DNA from: Duganella sp. Root336D2 | GTDB taxonomy: Bacteria > Pseudomonadota > Gammaproteobacteria > Burkholderiales > Burkholderiaceae_D | Assembly: GCF_001425005.1 (NCBI RefSeq) | Contig: NZ_LMDB01000037.1 | Location: 5,269 to 69,268, forward strand | DNA length: 64,000 nt | Direction of reading: 5' to 3' | Program-made: the position numbers and the translations under genes | The notes under the pieces: generated by a model | Seen by the model: the letters and a program-made list of their open reading frames with translations, nothing else | The model's database searches: none | What the model was told of the DNA's origin: nothing | Shown: piece after piece, positions 23,770-32,844 of the stretch | How the letters are laid out: every line of letters begins with the position of its first letter | Position numbering within the stretch: position 1 is the stretch's first letter

Positions 23770-24867
23770 TCAGTCCTCGAGTTTGCGAACAACGATGCCT
23801 TCATCGGCGGTACGCCACAGCAGCCAAAGCTCGGCGCCGCGGCGCATGATGTGCGGATGGTCGGAGCCGCCCTGCGTGGTGGCGACGGTATGCTTGCTCC
23901 AGTTTGCGCCGCCGTCGGGCGACACCTGGGTGTGGATGGCGGTGGCCTTGCCATCGAATTCCTTCCAGGCGACGGCGACGCGCTGGCCGGCCGCAGCTAC
24001 TTCTGCATGCTCCGCCTGCGGGCCGCCAAGGCGCATCAACTGCCCGTTCCCCGAATAGAACACGCCGCCTTCTTCGCCGGCGGCGCTGAACCAGGCCTGG
24101 TGGCGCTGGCCCTTGCCGTCGAAGGCCAGCGAGGGGCCGTGGTGCGGGCAGGCGTCGATCTTCCAGCCGTCCTCCGTTGCGCGCGCTGGCGCGGCGGGCA
24201 GTCCATTGGCCGGCAGCCAGGCCACCGCATGGTCGCGGATGTTCGGTTCGAAGATGTGGCGCCACATGGCCGCGACCCGTCCATCGGGCGCCAGTGCGGT
24301 GGCGATGCGGCAGCATTCGCAGCTGTGGTCGGCCAATTTGGCGTCGTCACCGAAACTGGCGCCGCCGTCGCTGGAGACGGCGTAATAGACCGCGATGCCG
24401 CGATAGGGGCGCTGCGCCGCCTGGGCGGCATCCTTGTCGCGCTGGTCCAGCCAGGCCAGGAAGATGCGGCCTTGCGGGTCGACCTGGATCTCGTCGAAGC
24501 GGTGGCCGCTCGGGGCACGGTCGCGCTGCACGGTGTACGGGGCCGAAAAGGTCTGCCCGCCGTCCAGCGACCGGATGAAGCGGATATTGCCACTGTGGTG
24601 TTTGCCCAACGCCTGGGTGTAGCTCAGATAGAGCTGGCCTTGCGGGCCGATGGCGATTTTGGGGCGGGTTTCGCCGCTCGCTTCCACCGTTTCCGGCTTG
24701 GGCAGCACCTGGCGCGCAGGCGTCCAGCTGCGGCCTTCGTCGGCGCTCGATTGCAGCACGATGCCGTTGTCGCCGGTGTGGGCAACCCACAAGCGGCCCT
24801 GCTGGTCAAAGGCGCCCGAGGTACCAAGGGCGGAAGCGGCAAGGGCCGCCAGGAGTGTCAGGTTCAT
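23770..24867 (-). CDS. secreted sialidase-superfamily (BNR repeat) beta-propeller protein
   Basis: This 365-aa protein has a short N-terminal hydrophobic segment (MNLTLLAALAASALG) and several Asp-box/BNR-like repeats, SADEGRSWTP, SLDGGQTFSAP, SSDGGASFGDD and SPDGGANWSKH, which mark a sialidase-type propeller. A CECC motif (DHSCECCRIATAL) near residue 195 could bind metal. It is first in the minus-strand copper cassette, so a role in copper capture or in handling a copper-binding ligand is more plausible than glycan hydrolysis. The sialidase catalytic Arg triad cannot be judged by eye. Function remains unproven. Confidence 0.6.
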   Translation of the reverse strand: MNLTLLAALAASALGTSGAFDQQGRLWVAHTGDNGIVLQSSADEGRSWTPARQVLPKPETVEASGETRPKIAIGPQGQLYLSYTQALGKHHSGNIRFIRSLDGGQTFSAPYTVQRDRAPSGHRFDEIQVDPQGRIFLAWLDQRDKDAAQAAQRPYRGIAVYYAVSSDGGASFGDDAKLADHSCECCRIATALAPDGRVAAMWRHIFEPNIRDHAVAWLPANGLPAAPARATEDGWKIDACPHHGPSLAFDGKGQRHQAWFSAAGEEGGVFYSGNGQLMRLGGPQAEHAEVAAAGQRVAVAWKEFDGKATAIHTQVSPDGGANWSKHTVATTQGGSDHPHIMRRGAELWLLWRTADEGIVVRKLED

Positions 24868-24952
24868 GTCGCGAGGTGGCTGGATGGGTATTGCCAGTCA
24901 TAATCCTGCATGTCCCATACCTCTTTCCATGACCCAGATCAACCGGAACGTG

Positions 24953-24968
24953 ATATCGATTTTGATAT
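24953..24968 (+). promoter_or_regulatory. candidate LysR operator, site 4 (arabinan TonB receptor operon)
   Basis: ATATCGATTTTGATAT is a near-perfect ATATC-N6-GATAT site. Extended by two bases (to 24970), its reverse complement CGATATCAAAATCGATAT matches the site upstream of the ABC transporter at 17 of 18 positions. It lies 97 bp before the receptor start. Confidence 0.65.
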
Positions 24969-25064
24969 CGAACTTTGAAAAAAATTGATTAGTTTGTTCT
25001 CGGTGATTTACCTAAGATAAGTTTCAAGACCAAGTAGCTTACAAAAACTATAGTCAGGAGACTT

Positions 25065-27716
25065 ATGAAGCGCCACGCATACGAGCCTGGGCAGGCTGCG
25101 CCTCGCCGCCCGGTTGCACTCAAGGTATCTGTCGCCGCACTGGCCGGCATCGGCTTATTCAGCGCCATTCCCTCCACCGCGCAGCAGGCGCCCGAAAGCG
25201 AGGTCGCAGTAGTGCAGGTGAGCGGCGTGCGTGCCGCGGCCCAAAGCTCGCTCGCTATCAAGCAGAAGGCTGACAATGTTGTCGATTCCATCGTCGCCGA
25301 CGATATCGGCAAATTCCCTGATACCAACGTGGCGCAAACCCTGGCGCGCATCCCCGGCATCCAGGTCCGCCGCGACGCCGGCGAGGCGAATTCGGTCCTG
25401 ATCCGCGGCCTGCCCGGCATTGCTACCATGCTCAATGGCCGCGAAATGTTCACCACGACCGGCCGTTATATCCAGTTGGCCGATATCCCGTCCACCATGC
25501 TGCAGCGCGTGGATGTGTATAAATCCCAAAGCCCGGAACTGGTCGAAGGCGGCATCGCCGGCGCGATCGATGTGCGCACCAACCGCCCCTTCGATTTCAA
25601 AGGCTTTACGCTGAGCGCCAACGGTGGCGTGAAGAACCAGGACAAGGCGCACAAGACCGACCCTGAAGCCAATGGCCTGGTTTCGAACCGCTGGAAAACC
25701 GGGTACGGCGAAATCGGCGCCCTGTTCGGCGTGTCCTATGTCCGTAACAACTTCCACGAAGAGCGCAGTTTCAATACCTTCCCGATCTCCAAGGACTGGC
25801 TGCTGCCAAACCTGACCGCACCCGACCTGGTCGGCATGCAGGGCATTTACGGCGAGCGCAAACGCACTGCCGAGAACTTCGCCCTCCAATGGCGCCCGAA
25901 CAAGGACACCGAGATTTACGCCGAAGGCTTCTATTCGCGCTACAGGAACCAGGACGAAACCGACTTCTTCGTCGGCTTGCCGTGGTGGGCGGACGGTTCC
26001 GGCATCGGCGGCACCAAGATTCCCGGCACCGACCAACTGGACGAACTGACGTCGCACAACGCCAACACCATCCTGTCGACCCAGGTGCGCGCTTCCCGCA
26101 ACACCACCTGGCAGAGCGCGATCGGCGCCAAATGGCATGCCGCACCCGGCCTGCGCCTGAGCACCGAGCTGGCGCGCACCAAGTCGAAATACGACTGGCG
26201 CAACCCGATCCTCGATACGATGGTCACCGTGCCGGATGTCTTCCTGAAGACCAATGTCAACGGCGGCGCTTTCATGCGCTACGGCGGCATGGACATGACC
26301 GATCCGAAGAACGTCTACCTGTTCCAGTACTTCGACCGCTACGGCAACGACAAGGGTGCGTCCACCGACTGGCGTGCCGACGCAAGCTACACGCCGGACG
26401 GCAACGGCATCTTCCAGGAATTCAGTGCCGGCGTACGCTTCAACAAGCGCGATGCGGAATCGATCAAGTCGGTCGAGGGCAGCGCCGGCGCGCCGGATGC
26501 GTTCAATCCGGCCACCCGCGTCTCCGCGGCAAGCCAGCCGGGCATGAGCTGCACCAACCGCGAGCTGTCGCAAAACTATGGCACTGCCTACTGGTACACG
26601 CCTTGCGCCGGCTTCCTGTTGAATAACACGGGCGATGTGCGCAAGGCCGTCACCGGTTCCAGCACCGCCAAGGCGCTCGACCAGGGCTCCTTCTTCTCTG
26701 TCAATGAGAAAAACATCGCCTTCTACGGCAAGGCGCGCCTGGGCTTCGACATCGGCGGCCTGCCTGTCGACGGCGTTGTAGGTGTGCGCGTGTCCAAAAC
26801 CGACTCTGACCTGCTGGGCTACAGCATGGTCAACGGCGTGCCGGTCGCCACACCGAAAGACAGTTCCGGAACCGATACGCTGCCTAGCGCCTCGTTCAAG
26901 GCGACGCTGCGCAAGGACCTGATTGCACGCCTGGCATACGCCAAGACGCTGAGCCGCCCTGAGTTTTCCCAGCTCAATCCGGGAACCGCGTATGTGAACT
27001 CGAACGGCACTACGGTGCAGGCCTCCGCCTCAGGTGGCAACCCGGACCTGAAACCGGTGACCGGCCAGAACCTCGATGCAGCGCTGGAATGGTATTTCGC
27101 GCCGGCCGCCATGGTGAGCGGCACAGTGTTCCGCCACAATTTCGACGGCTACATCGTCAGCCGCGCCGTGCCTGAGGTCTACCAGGGTATCAACTACCTG
27201 ACCGGCCGCCCATTCAATACCGATAGCGGCCACCTGCAAGGCGCCGAGCTGGCATACCAGCAGTTCTATGACAAGCTGCCGGGCTGGCTCAGTGGTTTCG
27301 GCACGCAGTTGAACTACACCTATATGGAAGGCGAAGTGACGGCGGCTGCGGTCGGACCGGGCAAACTGCCTTTCCCTGGCATGTCGAAAAACTCGTATAA
27401 CATTGTGCTGTTGTATGAGAAGTACGGCATTTCGGGCCGCCTGGCGTATAACTGGCGTTCGAAATTTACGCAGGTTTATGGCGATACTTCGGCAATGCGC
27501 GGTACTGCCCCCCAGCGCAACCTGGTCGCCGCCGCTACCAGCAGCCTGGATGGTTCGCTCAGCTACAAGTTCAGCCCGAACCTGTCGCTGACGCTTAGCG
27601 GAACCAACCTGCTGAACTTCAAATACAAGGACTACTGGACCGACGCCAGCGTGTATCCACGCGATATCCGCCGCTACGACCGTACCGTAGGCCTGATGCT
27701 GAACTGGAAGAACTGA
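25065..27716 (+). CDS. TonB-dependent receptor for arabinan-type oligosaccharides
   Basis: This 883-aa receptor's basic N-terminus (MKRHAYEPGQAAPRRPVALK) precedes a hydrophobic signal segment. The plug domain contains SIVADDIGKFPDTNVAQTLA, RIPGIQVRRD and the ELVEGGIAGAIDVRT block of the Xanthomonas/Caulobacter carbohydrate-receptor group. The barrel ends RTVGLMLNWKN. It leads a four-gene run with a GPH symporter, a cytoplasmic GH43 and GalM, at 2-6 nt spacings. The likely cargo is arabino-oligosaccharide. AGGAG lies 4 nt before the ATG. A strong operator candidate lies 97 bp upstream, so induction by arabinose-type sugars is likely. Confidence 0.88.
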   Translation: MKRHAYEPGQAAPRRPVALKVSVAALAGIGLFSAIPSTAQQAPESEVAVVQVSGVRAAAQSSLAIKQKADNVVDSIVADDIGKFPDTNVAQTLARIPGIQVRRDAGEANSVLIRGLPGIATMLNGREMFTTTGRYIQLADIPSTMLQRVDVYKSQSPELVEGGIAGAIDVRTNRPFDFKGFTLSANGGVKNQDKAHKTDPEANGLVSNRWKTGYGEIGALFGVSYVRNNFHEERSFNTFPISKDWLLPNLTAPDLVGMQGIYGERKRTAENFALQWRPNKDTEIYAEGFYSRYRNQDETDFFVGLPWWADGSGIGGTKIPGTDQLDELTSHNANTILSTQVRASRNTTWQSAIGAKWHAAPGLRLSTELARTKSKYDWRNPILDTMVTVPDVFLKTNVNGGAFMRYGGMDMTDPKNVYLFQYFDRYGNDKGASTDWRADASYTPDGNGIFQEFSAGVRFNKRDAESIKSVEGSAGAPDAFNPATRVSAASQPGMSCTNRELSQNYGTAYWYTPCAGFLLNNTGDVRKAVTGSSTAKALDQGSFFSVNEKNIAFYGKARLGFDIGGLPVDGVVGVRVSKTDSDLLGYSMVNGVPVATPKDSSGTDTLPSASFKATLRKDLIARLAYAKTLSRPEFSQLNPGTAYVNSNGTTVQASASGGNPDLKPVTGQNLDAALEWYFAPAAMVSGTVFRHNFDGYIVSRAVPEVYQGINYLTGRPFNTDSGHLQGAELAYQQFYDKLPGWLSGFGTQLNYTYMEGEVTAAAVGPGKLPFPGMSKNSYNIVLLYEKYGISGRLAYNWRSKFTQVYGDTSAMRGTAPQRNLVAAATSSLDGSLSYKFSPNLSLTLSGTNLLNFKYKDYWTDASVYPRDIRRYDRTVGLMLNWKN

Positions 27717-27722
27717 TTTACC

Positions 27723-29075
27723 ATGCAAAAGCAAAAGATGTCGGTGCTCGAAAAGGCGGGCTTTGGGGCGGGGGATGCGGCGCTCAATGTCGTGATTTCC
27801 TCGATGATGCTGATCATTACCTACTTCTACACCGACATCTATGGCTTGCGCACGCAAGACCTGGCGCTGTTGTTCGTGCTGGTCAAGGTAGTGGGAGCGG
27901 TGGCTGACCTCACCATGGGCCAGATCACCGACCGCTTCACCAGCCGTTTCGGGCGCTACCGTCCCTACCTGCTGTGGCTCGCGGTCCCTTATGGCGTAAG
28001 TATCCTTTTCGTGTTCTCCACGCCGGACTGGGGCTATGACGCCAAGCTGGTATGGGCATATTCCACCTACATCATCATGACGGTGATGACAGCGGGTGTC
28101 GGCATTCCCTATATTTCCCTGCCAAGCGCACTGACCAGCGATCCGAAGGAAAGCCTGTCGGCCAATGGCTACCGGCTGTTCTTCGCCAAGATCGGCGCCT
28201 TCCTGGTCACCATCGTGGTGCCCCTGCTGTCCGAACGCTGGGGCGAGGGCAGCGCTGCGCACGGCTACCAGATGGCGATGGCGGTGATGGCGGTGCTGGG
28301 CGTGGCGCTGTTCCTGTTCTGCTTCTTCACCACCACCGAGCGCGTACACCATGTGGTGGTACGCCAGTCCCTCGGCGAGCAGTTGAATGTACTGATGAAA
28401 AATGACCAGTGGCTGATCCTGTGCGGCGTTTGCGTGACCGGCACCATCGGCTACGTGGTGCGAGGTTCGGTGGCGATCTATTACGCCAAGTATTACCTGG
28501 GCCTGAATACGGCGCAGGTCTCCGCCTTCCTCTCCACCGGCGTGGTGGCGGCCATCCTGTCGATGATCGCTTCAACCTGGATCACCAAGGTCTATTGCAA
28601 GGTCAAACTGTTCCGCTGGACCCAGCTGGTCGTGGCGGCCATCAGCGTGGCGATCTACCTGCTGGTCAAGCCGGGCGATGTGATGCTGGCCTTCGTGCTG
28701 TTCTTCGCGCTGTCCTTCATCGTCGACTTGCATGCGCCGGTGTTCTGGTCCGCCATCGGCGAAACCATCGATTACGGCCAGGTCAAGACCGGCAAACGCG
28801 TGTCCGGCTTTGCCTTCGGCGGCATCTCGGTGTGCCAGAAGGCGGGCATGGCGATCGCCGGCGGCCTGGTGGGCATCCTGCTGACCTATTTCAACTATGT
28901 GCCCAACCAGGCGCAATCCGAATTCGCACTGAACGGCATCGCCCTGATGCTGTCGGTGATTCCAGGCTTCTTCCACTTGCTCATGGGGCTGTTGATGTTC
29001 GCCTACCGCATCAGCGACGAATACTACGGCACCGTGAAAGAGAGCATGAAGTCCCATGGCTACGTAAGCGCTTGA
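27723..29075 (+). CDS. GPH-family (glycoside-pentoside-hexuronide) sugar:cation symporter
   Basis: This 450-aa inner-membrane transporter has about twelve hydrophobic segments. The GPH hallmark loop DLTMGQITDRFTSRFGRYRP lies near residues 60-79, with the conserved acidic and Arg residues, and GFGAGDAALN near the N-terminus is typical of the family. GPH symporters move pentosides, oligosaccharides or uronides with H+ or Na+. It follows the TonB receptor by 6 nt, and a signal-less GH43 follows it by 2 nt. It therefore most likely imports short arabino-oligosaccharides for cytoplasmic hydrolysis. Confidence 0.88.
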   Translation: MQKQKMSVLEKAGFGAGDAALNVVISSMMLIITYFYTDIYGLRTQDLALLFVLVKVVGAVADLTMGQITDRFTSRFGRYRPYLLWLAVPYGVSILFVFSTPDWGYDAKLVWAYSTYIIMTVMTAGVGIPYISLPSALTSDPKESLSANGYRLFFAKIGAFLVTIVVPLLSERWGEGSAAHGYQMAMAVMAVLGVALFLFCFFTTTERVHHVVVRQSLGEQLNVLMKNDQWLILCGVCVTGTIGYVVRGSVAIYYAKYYLGLNTAQVSAFLSTGVVAAILSMIASTWITKVYCKVKLFRWTQLVVAAISVAIYLLVKPGDVMLAFVLFFALSFIVDLHAPVFWSAIGETIDYGQVKTGKRVSGFAFGGISVCQKAGMAIAGGLVGILLTYFNYVPNQAQSEFALNGIALMLSVIPGFFHLLMGLLMFAYRISDEYYGTVKESMKSHGYVSA

Positions 29076-29077
29076 AT

Positions 29078-30022
29078 ATGCAAAAACTGACTCCCCTGAT
29101 CGAGCAGCGCGCCGATCCTTACATCGTTCGCCACGGCGACGGCTATTACTACTTTACGGCCTCGGTGCCGCAATACGACCGCATCGAATTGCGCCGCGCT
29201 ACCAGCATCGAGGGCTTGCGCGATGCGCCGGCCGTGGACGTTTGGCACAAGCCGGACACCGGCGCCTATAGTGAATTGATCTGGGCGCCGGAACTGCACT
29301 ACAACCAGGGTGCCTGGTACGTCTATTTCGCCGCTGCGCCCAGCCGCGAGATCAAGTACCAGCTGTTCCAGCACCGCATGTACGCGATCCGCAACAAGAA
29401 TGCCAATCCGCTGGAAGGCGAATGGGAGTTCATGGGCCAGGTCGATTCCGGGATCGACACCTTCTGCCTGGATGCGACCACCTTCACCCACAAGGGCAAG
29501 CTGTACTATCTGTGGGCGCAGAAGGACTATGACATCGAGGGCAATTCCAACCTCTACATCGCCCAGATGGAGACGCCGTGGCAGATCAAGGGCAAGCCCG
29601 TGATGCTGACCAGGCCGGAATTCGACTGGGAGATCCGCGGCTTCCGGGTCAACGAAGGCCCCTCTGTCCTGCAGCGCAACGGCAAAGTGTTCATCAGCTA
29701 TTCCGCCAGCGCTACCGACGAGAACTACGCCATGGGCCTGCTGTGGGCCGGCGCCGATGCGGACCTGCTGGACCCTGAGGCGTGGACCAAGTCGCAGGAG
29801 CCGGTACTGCAAACCTGCTTCGAGCACGGCATCTACGGCCCTGGCCATAACAGCTTCACCGTGGACGCGGACGGAAATGTGCTGCTGGTGTACCATGCCC
29901 GCACGTACACGGAAATCGTCGGCGATCCGCTGTGGAACCCGGACCGCCATACTTTCGTCAAGCCGCTGCGCTGGGATGCGCAGGGCATGCCCGTCTTCGG
30001 ACGACCATCTGTTATCGAGTAA
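29078..30022 (+). CDS. GH43 exo-alpha-L-arabinofuranosidase, cytoplasmic
   Basis: This 314-aa single-domain GH43 five-bladed propeller has no signal peptide, so it is cytoplasmic. The three catalytic acids can be placed: base Asp in EQRADPYIVRHGDGYYYF, pKa-modulating Asp in FCLDATTFTHKGKLYYLWAQ, and general acid Glu in RVNEGPSVLQRNGKVFISYS. The compact layout and context suggest an exo-acting 1,5-alpha-L-arabinofuranosidase (subfamily 26 type). It is placed 2 nt after the GPH symporter gene and 6 nt before galM, so it should process imported oligosaccharides to free L-arabinose. An earlier ATG would lie inside the symporter gene in another frame and is rejected. Confidence 0.83.
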   Translation: MQKLTPLIEQRADPYIVRHGDGYYYFTASVPQYDRIELRRATSIEGLRDAPAVDVWHKPDTGAYSELIWAPELHYNQGAWYVYFAAAPSREIKYQLFQHRMYAIRNKNANPLEGEWEFMGQVDSGIDTFCLDATTFTHKGKLYYLWAQKDYDIEGNSNLYIAQMETPWQIKGKPVMLTRPEFDWEIRGFRVNEGPSVLQRNGKVFISYSASATDENYAMGLLWAGADADLLDPEAWTKSQEPVLQTCFEHGIYGPGHNSFTVDADGNVLLVYHARTYTEIVGDPLWNPDRHTFVKPLRWDAQGMPVFGRPSVIE

Positions 30023-30028
30023 TCACAC

Positions 30029-31009
30029 ATGATCCAGAGCGCGCCATTCGGCCACGCACCGGACGGCTCGCCGCTGTCCCTGTTCACCCTGACCAATGCC
30101 CAAGGCATGGAGGTCAGGATCACCAATTACGGCGGTATCGTCACCCATATCTTTGCGCCGGACCGCGACGGGCAATTGGCCAACATCACGCTGGGTTTCG
30201 GGACGGCGGCCGAGTATTTCGGCCGTTCACCTTATTTCGGCGCCTTGATCGGGCGTTGCGGCAATCGCATTGCGCAGGGCCGCTTTACATTGGACGGCGT
30301 CGAGCACCAGCTATCCGTCAATGACGGCAACAATCACCTGCATGGCGGCGCGCAGGGCTTCGACAAGGTTGTCTGGGACGCTGCCGTGGAAGGCGACGCC
30401 CTGGTGCTGCGCTACCGCAGCGTCGATGGGGAGCAGGGCTATCCCGGCAACCTGGACGTGCAGGCGACTTACACGCTGGACGACGATGGCGCGCTGACGG
30501 TTGACCTGCGCGCCAGCACCGACCGCGCCACGCCGGTCAACCTGACGCACCACGCCTATTTCAACCTGGCCGGCAGCGGCACCATCAACGACCACGAGAT
30601 GTGGATCGATGCACCGCATTACACGCCGGTCGACCAAGGCTTGATACCAACCGGCGAACTGGCTCCGGTAGCCGGAACGCCGTTCGATTTCAGCGCGCCG
30701 CGCGCGATTGGCGATGCGGTGTATGACCATAACTTCGCGTTGGCGCCGGCGCCGGGAATGCGCTGCGCGGTACGGGTGCGCGAGCCGGGCTCCGGGCGCC
30801 AGTTGGAAGTACTCACTCACCAGCCGGGCATCCAGTTCTACAGCGGGAATTTCCTCGACGGCGCGCTGGGCTTCCCCTACCGCGGCGGCTTTTGCCTGGA
30901 GCCGCAGCACTTCCCTGACGCGCCCAATAAACCCCGGTTCCCGAGCGTGATCCTGCGCCCTGGAGAGGTGTACCGCAACACGCTGGCTTTCCGTTTTTCG
31001 CGATACTGA
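30029..31009 (+). CDS. galM: aldose 1-epimerase (mutarotase)
   Basis: This 326-aa GalM-family enzyme interconverts alpha and beta anomers of aldoses. Substrate and catalytic blocks are FGALIGRCGNRIAQGRF, NDGNNHLHGGAQGFDK (His), VNLTHHAYFNLAGSG (catalytic His) and the base Glu in GFCLEPQHFPDAPNKP. No signal peptide is present. In this operon it would equilibrate L-arabinose (or D-galactose) for the C1 dehydrogenase encoded downstream. The stop codon region overlaps the operator candidate for the next transcription unit (31003-31018). Confidence 0.92.
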   Translation: MIQSAPFGHAPDGSPLSLFTLTNAQGMEVRITNYGGIVTHIFAPDRDGQLANITLGFGTAAEYFGRSPYFGALIGRCGNRIAQGRFTLDGVEHQLSVNDGNNHLHGGAQGFDKVVWDAAVEGDALVLRYRSVDGEQGYPGNLDVQATYTLDDDGALTVDLRASTDRATPVNLTHHAYFNLAGSGTINDHEMWIDAPHYTPVDQGLIPTGELAPVAGTPFDFSAPRAIGDAVYDHNFALAPAPGMRCAVRVREPGSGRQLEVLTHQPGIQFYSGNFLDGALGFPYRGGFCLEPQHFPDAPNKPRFPSVILRPGEVYRNTLAFRFSRY

Positions 31010-31018
31010 TTTCGATAT
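31003..31018 (+). promoter_or_regulatory. candidate LysR operator, site 5 (L-arabinose oxidation operon)
   Basis: ATACTGATTTCGATAT fits ATATC-N6-GATAT with two arm changes. The overlapping register 31009-31026 matches the site-4 18-mer at 15 of 18 positions when read in reverse. A larger CGATAC-N14-GTATCG inverted repeat (31001-31026) encloses it. The site lies 78 bp before the dehydratase ATG. TCGACA (31024-31029) and TATATT (31046-31051), 16 bp apart, could be an activator-dependent promoter. Confidence 0.6.
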
Positions 31019-31068
31019 TGGTATCGACAAATAAGTCATTAGAAATATATTGCTCTGAGCCGTAACAT

Positions 31069-31092
31069 TTCCTCCATCGATAAGCGGAGGAA
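31069..31092 (+). promoter_or_regulatory. inverted repeat that can mask the ribosome binding site
   Basis: TTCCTCC (31069-31075) and GGAGGAA (31086-31092) are perfect 7-bp complements separated by 10 nt. The second arm is the Shine-Dalgarno of the dehydratase gene, whose ATG is at 31096. The mRNA hairpin would occlude the ribosome binding site, which suggests translational tuning at the first gene of the arabinose oxidation operon. It could also be coincidental anti-SD complementarity. Confidence 0.45.
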
Positions 31093-31095
31093 TCC

Positions 31096-32835
31096 ATGTC
31101 AGAGACAAAGAAAACGATAAAACTGCGCTCGGCCGAATGGTTCGGGACGCAGGACAAAAACGGCTTCATGTACCGAAGCTGGATGAAGAACCAGGGCATC
31201 CCTGACCACGAATTCCGCGGCAAGCCAATCATCGGCATCTGCAATACCTGGTCCGAGCTGACCCCGTGCAATGCCCACTTCCGCCAGCTCGCGGAGCACG
31301 TCAAGAAGGGCATCCTGGAGGCGGGCGGCTACCCGGTTGAATTCCCGGTGTTCTCCAACGGCGAATCCAACCTGCGCCCAACGGCCATGCTGACCCGTAA
31401 CCTGGCCAGCATGGACGTGGAAGAATCCATCCGCGGCAATCCGATGGATGCCGTGGTCCTGCTGGTGGGCTGCGACAAGACCACCCCGGCGCTGTTGATG
31501 GGCGCCGCTTCCGTCGACCTGCCGACCATCGTCGTGACCGGCGGCCCTATGCTGAACGGTAAATTGAACGGCAAGGACATCGGCTCCGGCACCGCCGTGT
31601 GGCAGCTGCACGAGCAGGTCAAGGCCGGCGAAATCACCATGCACCAGTTCATGTCGGCGGAAGCGGGCATGTCGCGTTCCGCCGGCACCTGCAACACCAT
31701 GGGCACCGCCTCCACCATGGCCTGCATGGCCGAATCGCTGGGCACTTCGCTGCCGCACAATGCCGCGATCCCTGCGGTCGATGCGCGCCGTTACGTGCTG
31801 GCGCATATGTCCGGCATCCGTATCGTCGAAATGGTGTGGGAAGACCTGCGCCTGTCCAAGATCCTCAAACGCGAAAACTTCGAGAACGCGATCCGCGTCA
31901 ACGCCGCCATCGGCGGGTCGACCAACGCCGTGATCCACCTGAAAGCGATTGCCGGCCGTATCGGCGTGCCGCTGGAACTGGAAGACTGGACCAAGGTTGG
32001 CAAAGGCATGCCGACCATCGTCGACCTGATGCCGTCCGGCCGCTACCTGATGGAAGAGTTCTACTACGCCGGCGGCCTGCCGGGCGTGATTCGCCGCATG
32101 GGCGAAGCTGAGCTGCTGCCGCATCCGCAAGCGCTGACCGTCAACGGCAGGACCATCGGCGAGAACTGTGCCGAAGCGCCGATCTATAACGACGAAGTGA
32201 TCCGCCAGATCGACAACCCGCTGATTGCCGACGGCGGCATCTGCATCCTGCGCGGCAACCTGGCGCCGCGCGGCGCGGTGCTGAAACCTTCCGCCGCTTC
32301 GCCGCACCTGATGCAGCACCGTGGCAAGGCCGTCGTGTTCGAGAATTTCGACCACTACAAGGAACGCATCATCGATCCGGACCTGGAGGTTGACGAGAAC
32401 TCGATCCTGGTGATGAAGAACTGCGGCCCGAAAGGTTATCCGGGCATGGCGGAAGTGGGCAATATGGGCCTGCCGCCCAAGCTGCTGGCCAAGGGCATCA
32501 AGGACATGGTGCGCATTTCCGATGCGCGCATGAGCGGTACGGCTTACGGCACCGTGGTGCTGCACGTCGCTCCGGAGGCGATGGCCGGCGGCCCCCTCGG
32601 CGCCGTCAAGGATGGCGACTGGATCGAACTCGATTGCGCCAACAACAAGCTGCAGCTTGAAATCAGCGACGAGGAAATGACGGCGCGCCTGGCCGAGCGC
32701 GCTGCGCAGCAGGAGCCGCCCAAGTCCGGCTACCAGCAACTGTATATCGACCACGTGTTGCAGGCCGACGAAGGCTGCGACTTCGACTTCCTGGTTGGCT
32801 GCCGCGGTTCCGCCGTGCCGCGCCATTCGCACTAA
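31096..32835 (+). CDS. L-arabonate dehydratase (IlvD/Edd family)
   Basis: This 579-aa iron-sulfur dehydratase of the IlvD/Edd family converts L-arabonate to L-2-keto-3-deoxyarabonate. The cluster and metal motifs are visible: GICNTWSELTPCNAHFR, LVGCDKTTPALLMG and the SAGTCNTMGTASTM block, with the late GYPGMAEVGNMG and ISDARMSGTAYGT regions. The N-terminus (SAEWFGTQDKNGFMYRSWMK) is typical of the sugar-acid branch rather than IlvD. Context with AraD1, KGSA dehydrogenase and an SDR favours L-arabonate; related enzymes also use D-fuconate or D-galactonate. An RBS-masking inverted repeat precedes it. Confidence 0.88.
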   Translation: MSETKKTIKLRSAEWFGTQDKNGFMYRSWMKNQGIPDHEFRGKPIIGICNTWSELTPCNAHFRQLAEHVKKGILEAGGYPVEFPVFSNGESNLRPTAMLTRNLASMDVEESIRGNPMDAVVLLVGCDKTTPALLMGAASVDLPTIVVTGGPMLNGKLNGKDIGSGTAVWQLHEQVKAGEITMHQFMSAEAGMSRSAGTCNTMGTASTMACMAESLGTSLPHNAAIPAVDARRYVLAHMSGIRIVEMVWEDLRLSKILKRENFENAIRVNAAIGGSTNAVIHLKAIAGRIGVPLELEDWTKVGKGMPTIVDLMPSGRYLMEEFYYAGGLPGVIRRMGEAELLPHPQALTVNGRTIGENCAEAPIYNDEVIRQIDNPLIADGGICILRGNLAPRGAVLKPSAASPHLMQHRGKAVVFENFDHYKERIIDPDLEVDENSILVMKNCGPKGYPGMAEVGNMGLPPKLLAKGIKDMVRISDARMSGTAYGTVVLHVAPEAMAGGPLGAVKDGDWIELDCANNKLQLEISDEEMTARLAERAAQQEPPKSGYQQLYIDHVLQADEGCDFDFLVGCRGSAVPRHSH

Positions 32836-32844
32836 GGAGACCAT

